A stretch of DNA of 29,418 bases, from contig JBKOWZ010000180.1 in the NCBI GenBank assembly GCA_046724665.1, positions 1 through 29,418 on the forward strand, read 5' to 3'. Positions 1-9,888 of this stretch are shown piece after piece (within the stretch, counting starts at the first letter, position 1; each line of letters starts with the position of its first letter). The DNA is from Actinocrinis sp046724665. GTDB lineage: Bacteria > Actinomycetota > Actinomycetes > Streptomycetales > Catenulisporaceae. The translations under genes and the position numbers were made by a program. The notes beneath the pieces were generated by a model, which saw only the letters and a list, made by a program, of their open reading frames with translations, was not told where the DNA came from and did no database searches.

Positions 1-195
1 GATCTGCCCTGGCCGCTGCCGTGCCCGCGCCACCGCCTCCACGGCACCCAAGCCAACCGCCCCGACCGCCGCGCCGAGCCCGACCGCCCTCGCGCCGCGG
101 TGCGCGGTGAGCGCCGCCCCCGCGACGGCACCGATCGCACCCGCCGTCAGAACCTGCTGCGTCCTGCTCGGCCCCGTGCCACGCTCTCTCGCCAC
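1..195 (-). CDS. Unknown Ala/Gly-rich, possibly membrane-associated protein (5' part only)
   Basis: This reading frame opens with GTG at 195 and runs open to the left edge, so 65 residues are visible and the C-terminus is missing. The protein starts MARERGTGPSRTQQ and then has an Ala/Gly/Val-rich stretch at about residues 15-55 (for example VLTAGAIGAVAGAALTA) ending in an Arg-rich segment, ARARQRP. That composition suggests one or two weakly hydrophobic membrane segments. The GTG lies 32 bp downstream of the stop of the metallo-hydrolase gene on the same strand, and a G-rich stretch (AAGGGGTAGG on the minus strand) precedes it, so it probably belongs to the same operon. I do not recognise the family. 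The frame is supported by its protein-like composition compared with the other minus-strand frames; one of those, tested from the same region, hits a stop. Confidence 0.5.
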   Translation of the reverse strand, partial: MARERGTGPSRTQQVLTAGAIGAVAGAALTAHRGARAVGLGAAVGAVGLGAVEAVARARQRPGQI

Positions 196-227
196 GCGGG
201 TAACCTACCCCTTCGCGTCGCAACGCC

Positions 228-881
228 CTACCAGCCGCGTGCACGCCATTCGGCGAGGTGCGGACGCTCGGCGCCCAGCGTCGTGTCGCGGCCGTGGCCC
301 GGGTAGACCCACGTCTCGTCCGGCAGGACGTTGAAGAGCTTCTCGACCACGCCGTCGTAGAGGGCGGCGAAGCGGTCGGGATCGTCTTGCGTGCCGCCGA
401 CTCCGCCCGGGAACAGGCAGTCGCCGGTGAACAGGTGCGGGTGGCCCTTGGGGTCGTCGTAGAGCAGGGCGATCGAGCCCGGGGTGTGGCCAGCGAGGTG
501 GATTACGCGCAGTGGGATGTAGCCGGCGTGGATCGTGTCGCCGTCGCGTAGGCGCAGGTCGGTGCGGACCGGGATCGCGTCCGCGTCGAACTCGCCGGCC
601 GCGGTGCGGGCACCGGTCGCGTCCACGACGGCTTGCAGCGCCTGCCAGTGGTCCGGGTGCTGATGCGTCGTCACGACCGCGGCCAGGGAGCCGTTGACGG
701 TCTTGAGCAGGCGCTGCGGCTCGGCCGCCGCGTCGATGAGGAGCTGCTCGTCGGTGAGGCGGCAACGCAGCAGATAGGCGTTGTTCTTGTGCGGGCCGAC
801 CGCCAGCTTGGTGATCATCAGCGGGGCGAGCTCGCGCACGTCGGCCGGGCCGCCGACCGTCACGTTGCCGTGGTAGCTCAC
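228..881 (-). CDS. Metallo-beta-lactamase-fold hydrolase (glyoxalase II-like)
   Basis: The 217-residue protein has the full metal-binding set of the MBL fold: THQHPDH at residues 72-78 (H73, H75, D77, H78), AGHTPGS with H132, GD at 153-154 (D154) and PGHG with H196. This matches the small glyoxalase II-like hydrolases, which bind two metal ions and typically hydrolyse thioesters; the actual substrate cannot be read from the sequence. The start is GTG at 881, twelve bases after the stop of the maleylpyruvate isomerase-like gene, so the two are almost certainly co-transcribed. Mycothiol is the main thiol of actinobacteria and the upstream neighbour belongs to a mycothiol-dependent family, so hydrolysis of a mycothiol conjugate is a reasonable but unproven role. 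The length is normal for the family and no catalytic residue is missing. Confidence 0.9.
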   Translation of the reverse strand: MSYHGNVTVGGPADVRELAPLMITKLAVGPHKNNAYLLRCRLTDEQLLIDAAAEPQRLLKTVNGSLAAVVTTHQHPDHWQALQAVVDATGARTAAGEFDADAIPVRTDLRLRDGDTIHAGYIPLRVIHLAGHTPGSIALLYDDPKGHPHLFTGDCLFPGGVGGTQDDPDRFAALYDGVVEKLFNVLPDETWVYPGHGRDTTLGAERPHLAEWRARGW

Positions 882-893
882 TGGTCGCTCACA

Positions 894-1655
894 TCACATC
901 CAGGCCGGCACGGTCGGCAGCGCGTCGAAGGGCTCGACGACCAGGCCGTCGCCGTCGCTGCGGCCGAGCAGCCAGGCCAGCAGCGCCGCCTCCGGTCCGC
1001 GCACCATCAGGTTGTCCTTCTCGAGCGGGTCGCACCCTACGCCGCACGCGCGCGCCGTGTCCTCGGCGTAAAGGCGGAAGGGCGTCGCCACCACGGCGCC
1101 GTAGGACGCGTCGGTGAAGCGTTCCGCCGCCATCTCCAGCGTCGGGCCGGTGAACTGCGCGGGCCAGTGCGCGGGGGAGAAGCCCGTGTCGAGGTCCACG
1201 TGGTGGATCAGCACCTCTTCGAGCCGCCACCACGGGATCTTCGCCGCGGGCTGCGGGCCGCCGACGCGGCGCTCCACCTTCACGGCCCACTGCTCCGGCG
1301 TCATGCGCGCGGCGGCCTCGGTGAACCGCTGGCTCGACTCGCGCAGGTCCGCGGCGAGCTGCTCGGCGGTGCGCGTGGCGCCCTGCGCGATGTCCGCGTC
1401 CCGTGTCTCGGGATCGGGGTACATCGTGTGCCGCTCGCCGGTCGCCGCCCACGCCAGCAGGTTGCACAGGCCGTCCGCGTTGCGCGCGACATGGGTCAGC
1501 AGATGGCCGCGGGTCCAGCCGGGCAGCGCCGAGGGCTCGCGCACCGCCTGGTCGTCGAGCCGCTCGACCGAGCCGAGCAGCTGCGCCGTCGCGTCGGTGA
1601 CCTCGGCCAGCAGTGCGGCCGGGTCGAAATCCGGGGATCGCGGATCAATCGTCAT
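894..1655 (-). CDS. Maleylpyruvate isomerase / DinB-like mycothiol-dependent family protein
   Basis: The 253-residue protein carries the signature of the mycothiol-dependent maleylpyruvate isomerase N-terminal domain: LPGWTRGHLLTHVARNAD at about residues 44-61, with H51 and H55, and WRLEEVLIHHVDL at 143-155 with the E/H residues that form the metal site in DinB-type four-helix bundles. A C-terminal domain of about 80 residues follows. Family members use mycothiol as cofactor in isomerase or transferase reactions, but many genomic copies have unknown substrates, so I do not assign maleylpyruvate itself. ATG at 1655 is chosen because it begins MTIDPRSPDFDP just before the conserved domain; the frame stays open upstream but there runs through the divergent uvrA promoter and gene. 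It is the first gene of a minus-strand run with the hydrolase at 228-881. Confidence 0.85.
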   Translation of the reverse strand: MTIDPRSPDFDPAALLAEVTDATAQLLGSVERLDDQAVREPSALPGWTRGHLLTHVARNADGLCNLLAWAATGERHTMYPDPETRDADIAQGATRTAEQLAADLRESSQRFTEAAARMTPEQWAVKVERRVGGPQPAAKIPWWRLEEVLIHHVDLDTGFSPAHWPAQFTGPTLEMAAERFTDASYGAVVATPFRLYAEDTARACGVGCDPLEKDNLMVRGPEAALLAWLLGRSDGDGLVVEPFDALPTVPAWM

Positions 1656-1761
1656 GCCACCACTCTCGCGCAGTCCGGCAGGTCGGCGCCACGCGTGCGC
1701 GGGCCGGACCGGAAGGTTCGGCGGGCAGCCGCGGTCGGCGGTTATCGGGAACGGAGCGAGT

Positions 1762-1784
1762 CTGTCGGCGGGGCCGCCTAGCAT
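1762..1784 (+). promoter_or_regulatory. Candidate DNA-damage promoter of uvrA (RecA-NDp/PafBC-like)
   Basis: The segment CTGTCGGCG (1762-1770), then exactly eight bases, then TAGCAT (1779-1784) resembles the LexA-independent actinobacterial damage promoter, recalled as TTGTCRGTG-N8-TANNNT. Seven of nine upstream positions match and the spacing is exact. Transcription would start near 1791, giving a leader of about 46 bases. I saw no LexA-type TCGAAC-N4-GTTCGA box nearby. It lies in the 181-bp divergent region between the isomerase-like gene and uvrA. Confidence 0.5.
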
Positions 1785-1836
1785 GTGTTGGGGAGTGCTC
1801 GGCGGGTTTGAAACAGTCAAAAGTTGGGAGCCACCG

Positions 1837-4698
<2,862 letters not shown>

Positions 4699-4854
4699 GG
4701 CGGCAGCGTGAACGACCGGCGGCGGCTTGCCGAGGGCCGCGGATCCGGACCGCGGGCGGGGATGCGGACGGCCGAGGCTCGGCCGAACCGGTGAATCGGC
4801 CGGAAGCCTGAACCGTGGACCGCGGTGGCGCGTTCAACAGGGCATCGAGGCAAA

Positions 4855-4890
4855 GTCGGGCGATCAGGGGTGGTTACCCTGTCGCCCGAC
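4855..4890 (+). terminator. Strong hairpin between uvrA and the Rieske gene
   Basis: GTCGGGCGA (4855-4863) pairs perfectly with TCGCCCGAC (4882-4890). Inside it CAGGG (4865-4869) pairs with CCCTG (4877-4881), giving a 14-bp stem with one bulged T and a 7-base loop. A short T-run (GTTTCT) follows within about ten bases. It could terminate uvrA, whose stop is at 4698, or act as a leader structure of the Rieske gene, whose ATG is 26 bases downstream. The rest of the 217-bp gap shows nothing I can name. Confidence 0.5.
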
Positions 4891-4915
4891 ACCCGTTTCT
4901 CCGGAAGGAAATCCG

Positions 4916-5425
4916 ATGACCCTGGATGTGACCCGGCCTCAGGCCGCCGACGAGACCGGGGCCGACGGCGGTTCGAGCCGCCGCACGGTGTTGCGCGCTG
5001 CCGGGGTGGGCGGCGCGGCCGTCGCGGTCGGCCTGACCGCTGCGGCCTGTGGCAGTACGTCGAACAGCGACACCGGCAGCAACCCGGCACCCAGCGCGCC
5101 CACCAGCGGTTCCACGGCCGGATCGGGCGGCGGCGCCCCGCTGGCGCAGACCTCGGAGGTCCCGGTGGACGGCGGCAAGATCGTCACCGCGGGCGGCGGA
5201 GTCGTGATTACCCAGCCCGCGGCCGGTACGTTCAAGGCCTTCTCCGCGATCTGCACGCACCAGGGCTGCACGGTCAGTTCCGTGTCGAACAACAAGATCA
5301 TCTGCCCCTGCCACGGCTCCCAGTACAGCGCCACGGACGGCTCGGTCCTCCAGGGCCCGGCCACCGCGCCGCTCGCCGCCAAGGGCATCTCCGTCTCCGG
5401 CGGGCAGATCTTCCTCGCGTCCTGA
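4916..5425 (+). CDS. Tat-exported Rieske [2Fe-2S] protein
   Basis: The 169-residue protein has a twin-arginine signal, SSRRTVLRAAG, at about residues 22-32 followed by an Ala/Val-rich hydrophobic stretch. The sequence TAAACGS then offers a possible, non-canonical lipobox cysteine. A Gly/Ser/Pro-rich linker leads to the Rieske domain. Cluster ligands are C113 and H115 in CTHQGC and C130 and H133 in CPCHGS; C118 and C132 would form the usual disulfide. It therefore probably carries a [2Fe-2S] cluster on the outer face of the membrane. It is a stand-alone small protein with no cytochrome bc1 genes around it, so its electron partner is unknown. The start is ATG at 4916, preceded by GGAAGGA at the right distance. 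It sits between uvrA and uvrC, a placement I recall from Streptomyces, although no repair role is established. Confidence 0.9.
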   Translation: MTLDVTRPQAADETGADGGSSRRTVLRAAGVGGAAVAVGLTAAACGSTSNSDTGSNPAPSAPTSGSTAGSGGGAPLAQTSEVPVDGGKIVTAGGGVVITQPAAGTFKAFSAICTHQGCTVSSVSNNKIICPCHGSQYSATDGSVLQGPATAPLAAKGISVSGGQIFLAS

Positions 5426-5462
5426 CGCTGCGGCGCCGCGAGTGCACGCTCGTGGCGCGCCC

Positions 5463-5501
5463 CCCTAGTGCGCCGCATCGTGTCCCCCCGGCGCACTAGG
5501 G
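5463..5501 (+). repeat. Perfect 12-bp inverted repeat upstream of uvrC
   Basis: CCCTAGTGCGCC (5463-5474) and GGCGCACTAGGG (5490-5501) are perfect reverse complements around a 15-base spacer. The right arm overlaps the likely -10 hexamer of uvrC, so the element could be an operator; as RNA it would form a hairpin that could end the Rieske transcript. There is no T-run after it, which weakens a classical terminator reading. Confidence 0.6.
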
Positions 5502-5508
5502 TGGGGAC
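5497..5508 (+). promoter_or_regulatory. Likely -10 element of a leaderless uvrC transcript
   Basis: TAGGGT (5497-5502) is followed by six bases and then the GTG start codon at 5509, the spacing at which transcription would begin on the start codon itself. No well-placed Shine-Dalgarno is present; GGGGA ends one base before GTG. A TGTC begins 16 bases before TAGGGT, the same offset as in the uvrA damage-type promoter, but the rest of the upstream box does not match. Confidence 0.45.
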
Positions 5509-7572
5509 GTGACCGATCCGGCGACCTACCGGCCGGCCCCCGGCTCGATCCCCACTCAGCCAGGGGTCTACAAGTTCCGCGATCCGCACGGCCGCGTCGT
5601 CTACGTCGGCAAGGCCAAGAACCTGCGCTCGCGGCTGTCCAACTACTTCCAGGACCTGGCCGCGCTGCACCCGCGGACCCAGGCCATGGTGACCACCGCC
5701 GCCGCGGTGGAGTGGACGGTGGTGGCCACCGAGGTCGAGGCGTTGCAGCTGGAGTACGCCTGGATCAAGGAGTTCGACCCCCGATTCAACGTCCGGTACC
5801 GCGACGACAAGTCGTATCCGAGCCTCGCCGTCACCGTCGGCGACGAGATCCCGCGGGTTCAGGTCATGCGCGGCCCGAAGCGCAAGGGCGTGCGGTACTT
5901 CGGCCCCTACGCGCACGCCTGGGCGATCCGCGAGACGGTTGACGCGCTGCTGCGGGTCTTCCCGATGCGCAGCTGCTCCAACGGCGTCTACCGCCGCGCG
6001 CAGCTGTCCGACCGGCCGTGCCTGCTCGGCTACATCGGCAAGTGCTCGGCGCCCTGTGTCGGGCGGGTCAGCGCCGAGGAGCACCGGCGGATCGTGGACG
6101 ACTTCTGCGCGTTCCTCGGCGGACATACGGCCGCGTACACCAAGCGCCTGGAGACCGAGATGCGGCAGGCCGCCGCGCAGCTCGAGTTCGAGAAGGCCGC
6201 CCGGCTGCGCGACGACCTGGCCGCGCTGGAGCGGGTGCTCGAGCGCAACGCGATCGTGCTCGGCGACGGCACGGACGCCGACGTGGTCGGCATAAGCGAG
6301 GACGAACTCGAGGCCGCGGTGCAGGTCTTCCACGTGCGCGGCGGCCGGGTGCGCGGCCAGCGCGGCTGGGTGGTGGACCGGGTCGAGGAGCTGGATACCG
6401 GCGGCCTGGTCGAGCACTTCCTCCAGCAGCTCTACGGCGACCAGTCCGGCGAGGCGGTGCCGCGCGAGATCCTGGTGCCCGCGCTGCCGGAGGACGGCGC
6501 CGCGATAAGCGCCTGGCTGACCAGCCTGCGCACGGCGAACGCGGCGAACAACGGCTCGTCCCACGCGGCCGGCCGGGTCGATCTGCACGTGCCCCGGCGC
6601 GGCGACAAGCGCGCCCTGATGGAGACCGTCGAGCGCAACGCCAAGCAGGCCCTCGTCCTGCACAAGACCAAGCGCGCCTCCGACCTGACCACGCGCAGCC
6701 AGGCGCTCCAGGACATCGCCGACGCCCTCGGCATGGACCAGGCTCCGCTGCGCATCGAGTGCTACGACATCTCGAACCTCCAGGGCACGAACGTGGTCGC
6801 GTCCATGGTCGTGTTCGAGGACGGCCTGCCGCGCAAGTCGGAGTACCGCCGCTTCACCATCAGGTCCTTCGAGGGCCAGGACGACGTGCGCGCCATGCAC
6901 GAGGTGCTCACTCGGCGGTTCCGCCGCTACCTCGCGGAGACCTCCCGGCGCGGCGAGGCCCTGCTGCCGGGCGACGCCGGGGGCGGTGACGCCGGCGCCC
7001 TCGACGACGTGGCCGTGAACGACGACATCCCCGACGGCGAGAAGCTCAGCCGCAGCGCCTACCCGCCGCAGCTGGTGCTGGTGGACGGCGGCCCGCCGCA
7101 GGTCGCCGCCGCGGCGCGGGCGCTGGCCGAGCTCGGCATCGACGAGGTCGCCGTCGCCGGCCTGGCCAAGCGGATGGAGGAGATCTGGCAGCCGGGGCAG
7201 GACGACCCGGTCATCCTGCCGCGCACCAGCGAGGCGCTCTACTTGCTCCAGCGGGTGCGCGATGAGGCGCACCGGTTCGCCATCGCCTTCCACCGGCAGA
7301 AGCGGTCCAAGGCGATGACCGTCAGCGCGCTCGACCAGGTGCCCGGACTCGGCGAGACGCGGCGCAATGCGTTGGTGAAACACTTCGGCTCGGTGAAGGC
7401 GCTGCGGGCCGCGACCGTCGAGCAGCTGACCGAGGTGCCCGGCATCGGCCCGGCCACCGCGGCCTCGATCGCCGCCGCGCTGGCTCGCCCGGTCGGCCGA
7501 GGGGACGGGGCCACTCGGCCGTACGCGATCAACACCGCCACGGGTGAGATCCTCGAAGAGGGTGACAATTGA
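5509..7572 (+). CDS. uvrC: Excinuclease ABC subunit C (UvrC)
   Basis: UvrC makes both incisions around a lesion presented by UvrB. The 687-residue protein has a GIY-YIG domain at the N-terminus (PGVYKF at 18-23, VYVGKAKNLRSRL from about 31, with Y21, Y32 and R40). A UVR domain for UvrB binding follows near 211-246 (LEFEKAARLRDDL). The RNase H-like second nuclease domain includes IECYDISN with D420, and tandem helix-hairpin-helix motifs lie near 611-620 and 643-655 (VPGLGETRR, VPGIGPATAASI). A Gly/Asp-rich insert at about 482-512 interrupts the nuclease domain and looks lineage-specific. GTG at 5509 is the start because the family N-terminus begins directly there. All expected domains are intact. 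Confidence 0.98.
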   Translation: MTDPATYRPAPGSIPTQPGVYKFRDPHGRVVYVGKAKNLRSRLSNYFQDLAALHPRTQAMVTTAAAVEWTVVATEVEALQLEYAWIKEFDPRFNVRYRDDKSYPSLAVTVGDEIPRVQVMRGPKRKGVRYFGPYAHAWAIRETVDALLRVFPMRSCSNGVYRRAQLSDRPCLLGYIGKCSAPCVGRVSAEEHRRIVDDFCAFLGGHTAAYTKRLETEMRQAAAQLEFEKAARLRDDLAALERVLERNAIVLGDGTDADVVGISEDELEAAVQVFHVRGGRVRGQRGWVVDRVEELDTGGLVEHFLQQLYGDQSGEAVPREILVPALPEDGAAISAWLTSLRTANAANNGSSHAAGRVDLHVPRRGDKRALMETVERNAKQALVLHKTKRASDLTTRSQALQDIADALGMDQAPLRIECYDISNLQGTNVVASMVVFEDGLPRKSEYRRFTIRSFEGQDDVRAMHEVLTRRFRRYLAETSRRGEALLPGDAGGGDAGALDDVAVNDDIPDGEKLSRSAYPPQLVLVDGGPPQVAAAARALAELGIDEVAVAGLAKRMEEIWQPGQDDPVILPRTSEALYLLQRVRDEAHRFAIAFHRQKRSKAMTVSALDQVPGLGETRRNALVKHFGSVKALRAATVEQLTEVPGIGPATAASIAAALARPVGRGDGATRPYAINTATGEILEEGDN

Positions 7573-7676
7573 GAAGAAACGGACGGGTCGCCCCGGCTGG
7601 CGTGGAAGAGCCGACACAGCACCGTCCGTGAGCGCGACCGCACCGGCACGCCGAGTCCAAGGGGGACGGAGAGACG

Positions 7677-8594
7677 ATGGTGAGTGCTGTAGAGCCGGGC
7701 CCGCAGGAGCCGGAGCCGGACCAGAACGGGGTCGAGCCGCCCGAGCTCGTCGTCATCTCGGGCATGTCCGGGGCCGGCCGGTCCACCGCGGCCAAGGTCC
7801 TGGAGGACCTCGGCTGGTTCGTGGTGGACAACCTGCCGCCCAGCCTGATCCCGACCATGGTCGATCTGGCCGCGCGCACCCGGGGGAGCGTGCCGCGGAT
7901 CGCCGTGGTGGTGGACGTGCGCGGCCGGTCCTTCTTCGAGCACCTGCACGAGGCGCTCGGGCACATCGACTCCGGCGGGCTGCGCCACCGGATCCTCTTC
8001 CTCGAATCGACGGACGAGGTGCTGGTGCGCCGGTTCGAGAACGTACGCCGCCCGCACCCGCTGCAAGGCGACGGCCGGATCACCGACGGCATCGCCCGCG
8101 AGCGTGAACTGCTGCGCGAGCTGCGCGGCGAGGCCGACATGGTGCTGGACACCTCGAGCCGCAACGTGCACGAGCTGCGCGCCGCGCTCGAGGCGGTGTT
8201 CGCCGAGTCCGGGCAGCCCGAGCTGCGGGCCACCGTGATGTCCTTCGGCTTCAAGTACGGCCTGCCGGTGGACGCCGACCTGGTGGTCGACTGCCGCTTC
8301 CTGCCCAATCCGCACTGGATCCCCGAGCTGCGGCCCAAGACAGGGCTCGACTCCGAGGTGAGTGAATACGTACTCGCGCAGCCCGGCGCGAAGGACCTGC
8401 TCGAGTCATACGGCGACGTATTGCGCACGATTTGCGCCGGGTATCGAAGGGAGGGAAAGCGTTACCTGACCCTTGCGGTAGGGTGCACCGGCGGGAAACA
8501 CCGTAGTGTCGCGATGGCTGAGCAGATCGCGGCGCGTCTGATCGACGACGGTGTGGACACGACAGTGGTCCACCGGGACATGGGACGCGAGTGA
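7677..8594 (+). CDS. rapZ: RapZ-family nucleotide-binding protein
   Basis: The 305-residue protein has a P-loop near the N-terminus, GMSGAGRST at 29-37, in which Arg35 replaces the usual Walker lysine; I recall this Arg from other actinobacterial members. LEDLGWFVVDNLPP follows, and the C-terminal GCTGGKHRS is at 269-277. In Escherichia coli, RapZ is an RNA-binding adaptor controlling glucosamine-6-phosphate synthase mRNA turnover, but that partner network is not assumed here. About 22 Pro/Glu-rich residues precede the conserved core. ATG at 7677 has GGAGA four bases upstream; the adjacent GTG at 7680 is an alternative. The stop overlaps the yvcK start in GTGA, so the two should be translationally coupled. 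The 104 bp after uvrC show no clear terminator, leaving read-through possible. Confidence 0.95.
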   Translation: MVSAVEPGPQEPEPDQNGVEPPELVVISGMSGAGRSTAAKVLEDLGWFVVDNLPPSLIPTMVDLAARTRGSVPRIAVVVDVRGRSFFEHLHEALGHIDSGGLRHRILFLESTDEVLVRRFENVRRPHPLQGDGRITDGIARERELLRELRGEADMVLDTSSRNVHELRAALEAVFAESGQPELRATVMSFGFKYGLPVDADLVVDCRFLPNPHWIPELRPKTGLDSEVSEYVLAQPGAKDLLESYGDVLRTICAGYRREGKRYLTLAVGCTGGKHRSVAMAEQIAARLIDDGVDTTVVHRDMGRE

Positions 8595-9589
8595 CCGACG
8601 ACAGCGCGCAGTACCCGCCGAACCCTCCGACAAAGACGAAGACCGATAGGCCCACCGTCGTGGCCTTCGGCGGGGGCCATGGACTGCACGCCTGCCTCTC
8701 CGCGCTGCGCCGGGTGACCGATCGGCTGACCGCCGTGGTCACCGTGGCCGACGACGGCGGTTCCAGCGGCCGGATCCGCCGGGAGCTCGCGGTGCTGCCG
8801 CCCGGCGACCTGCGGATGGCGCTGGCCGCGCTGTGCGGCGACGACGAGTGGGGCCGCACCTGGGCCAGCGCGCTGCAACACCGCTTCTCCGGCGACGGGC
8901 AGCTGGCCGGGCACGCGCTCGGCAACCTGCTGATCGTGGCGCTCTGGGAGCAGCTCGGCGACCCGGTCGGCGCGCTGGACCTGGTCGGCCGGCTGCTCGG
9001 CGCGCAGGGCCGGGTGCTGCCGATGTCCGCGGTGCCGTTGGAGATCGAGGCGACCGTGCGCGGCGCCGACCCCGGGCAGCCGGACGCGGTCACCACCGTG
9101 CGCGGCCAGCACGCGCTGGCCAAGACGCCGGGCGAGGTGCTCGCCGTGCGGCTGCTGCCGGAGAACCCGCCCGCGGTACCCGACGCGGTCTCGGCGATCC
9201 ACGAGGCGGACTGGGCGATCCTCGGGCCCGGGTCGTGGTTCACCAGCGTGCTGCCGCACCTGCTGGTGCCCGAACTGGCCGAGGCGCTGACCACGACCCG
9301 CGCCCGGCGGATGGTGGTGCTCAACCTGGTGCCGCAGGAGGGTGAGACGGACGGCTACACCCCCGCCGACCACCTTGAGGTGCTCGCCGCGCACGCCCCC
9401 GCGCTGCGCCTGGACGCGATCGTGGTCGATCCGACCTCGATACGCGGCGACGAGGAGGCCCGCCAGCTGGCCAAGGCCGCCGCGGCGCTCGGCGCGCAGG
9501 TGCAGACGGCCGCGGTCGCGGCGGACGGCGACCTGCCGTACCACGATCCGGAGCGGCTCGCCGCGGTGCTGCGGCCGCTGCTGGTGTAG
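8591..9589 (+). CDS. yvcK: YvcK/CofD-like protein (gluconeogenesis factor family)
   Basis: The 332-residue product has the CofD/YvcK Rossmann-like signature: VVAFGGGHGLHACL with GGGHG at 27-31, VTVADDGGSSGRIRRE at about 51-64, PPGDLRMALAALC, and ILGPGSWFTSVLPHLLV further on. In Bacillus, YvcK binds UDP-sugars and is needed for growth on gluconeogenic carbon and for normal cell shape; the related CofD is a transferase of F420 biosynthesis, but this gene has the yvcK setting (rapZ-yvcK-whiA). GTG at 8591 overlaps the rapZ stop by 4 bp. The first 20 residues are a polar Pro/Lys/Thr tail. It lies upstream of glycolytic genes, which fits a carbon-metabolism or envelope role, though that is inference. 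Confidence 0.95.
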   Translation: MTDDSAQYPPNPPTKTKTDRPTVVAFGGGHGLHACLSALRRVTDRLTAVVTVADDGGSSGRIRRELAVLPPGDLRMALAALCGDDEWGRTWASALQHRFSGDGQLAGHALGNLLIVALWEQLGDPVGALDLVGRLLGAQGRVLPMSAVPLEIEATVRGADPGQPDAVTTVRGQHALAKTPGEVLAVRLLPENPPAVPDAVSAIHEADWAILGPGSWFTSVLPHLLVPELAEALTTTRARRMVVLNLVPQEGETDGYTPADHLEVLAAHAPALRLDAIVVDPTSIRGDEEARQLAKAAAALGAQVQTAAVAADGDLPYHDPERLAAVLRPLLV

Positions 9590-9790
9590 CCGGGTCAGGT
9601 GTGAACGGCGCTGCGGCGGCATGGCGCGCAGCGACCCGGCATGCGCTGTCGGTGTCATCCCGGACGCCTTTCCGACGTCTCTTCGGTGAAGCTGCTGCGC
9701 ATTAAGCCGTTCGAGTGTCATCCTGACCAGTGACGTGCAAGCGGATAGGGAAGGTCCGCGATACACGTGCCGTTACGCTACAGCGGTGCG

Positions 9791-9819
9791 CGGGCCCGGC
9801 GATCTTCGTCGCCGGCCCG
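9791..9819 (+). promoter_or_regulatory. Hairpin in the whiA upstream region
   Basis: The 299-bp gap between yvcK and whiA contains a GC-rich inverted repeat: CGGGCCCGGCGA (9791-9802) opposite TCGCCGGCCCG (9809-9819), with a 6-base loop and one bulged C. Just upstream, TTACGCTACAG (9774-9784) contains a possible -10 (TACGCT). If transcription starts there, the hairpin lies in the whiA leader, about 70 bases before the start codon. Its role is not known. Confidence 0.35.
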
Positions 9820-9888
9820 TATCTCCGTTGGCGCGCCCGGGGAAGCCGGGGGGTCCGAAAACAGGCGAGGCAAGGAGGCCGCGAGGCG

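Noticed and set aside
1114..1836. Open upstream extension of the uvrA frame
   Set aside because: It is antisense to the isomerase-like gene, its composition is unlike UvrA, and GTG at 1837 has a proper ribosome site and gives the family N-terminus.
1656..1836. LexA (SOS) box upstream of uvrA
   Set aside because: No sequence close to TCGAAC-N4-GTTCGA is present; the damage-type promoter is a better explanation.
4939..7617. 892-codon open frame on the minus strand
   Set aside because: It lies opposite the Rieske and uvrC genes and is the usual antisense frame of high-GC coding DNA; it has His/Arg/Val-rich composition and no motifs.
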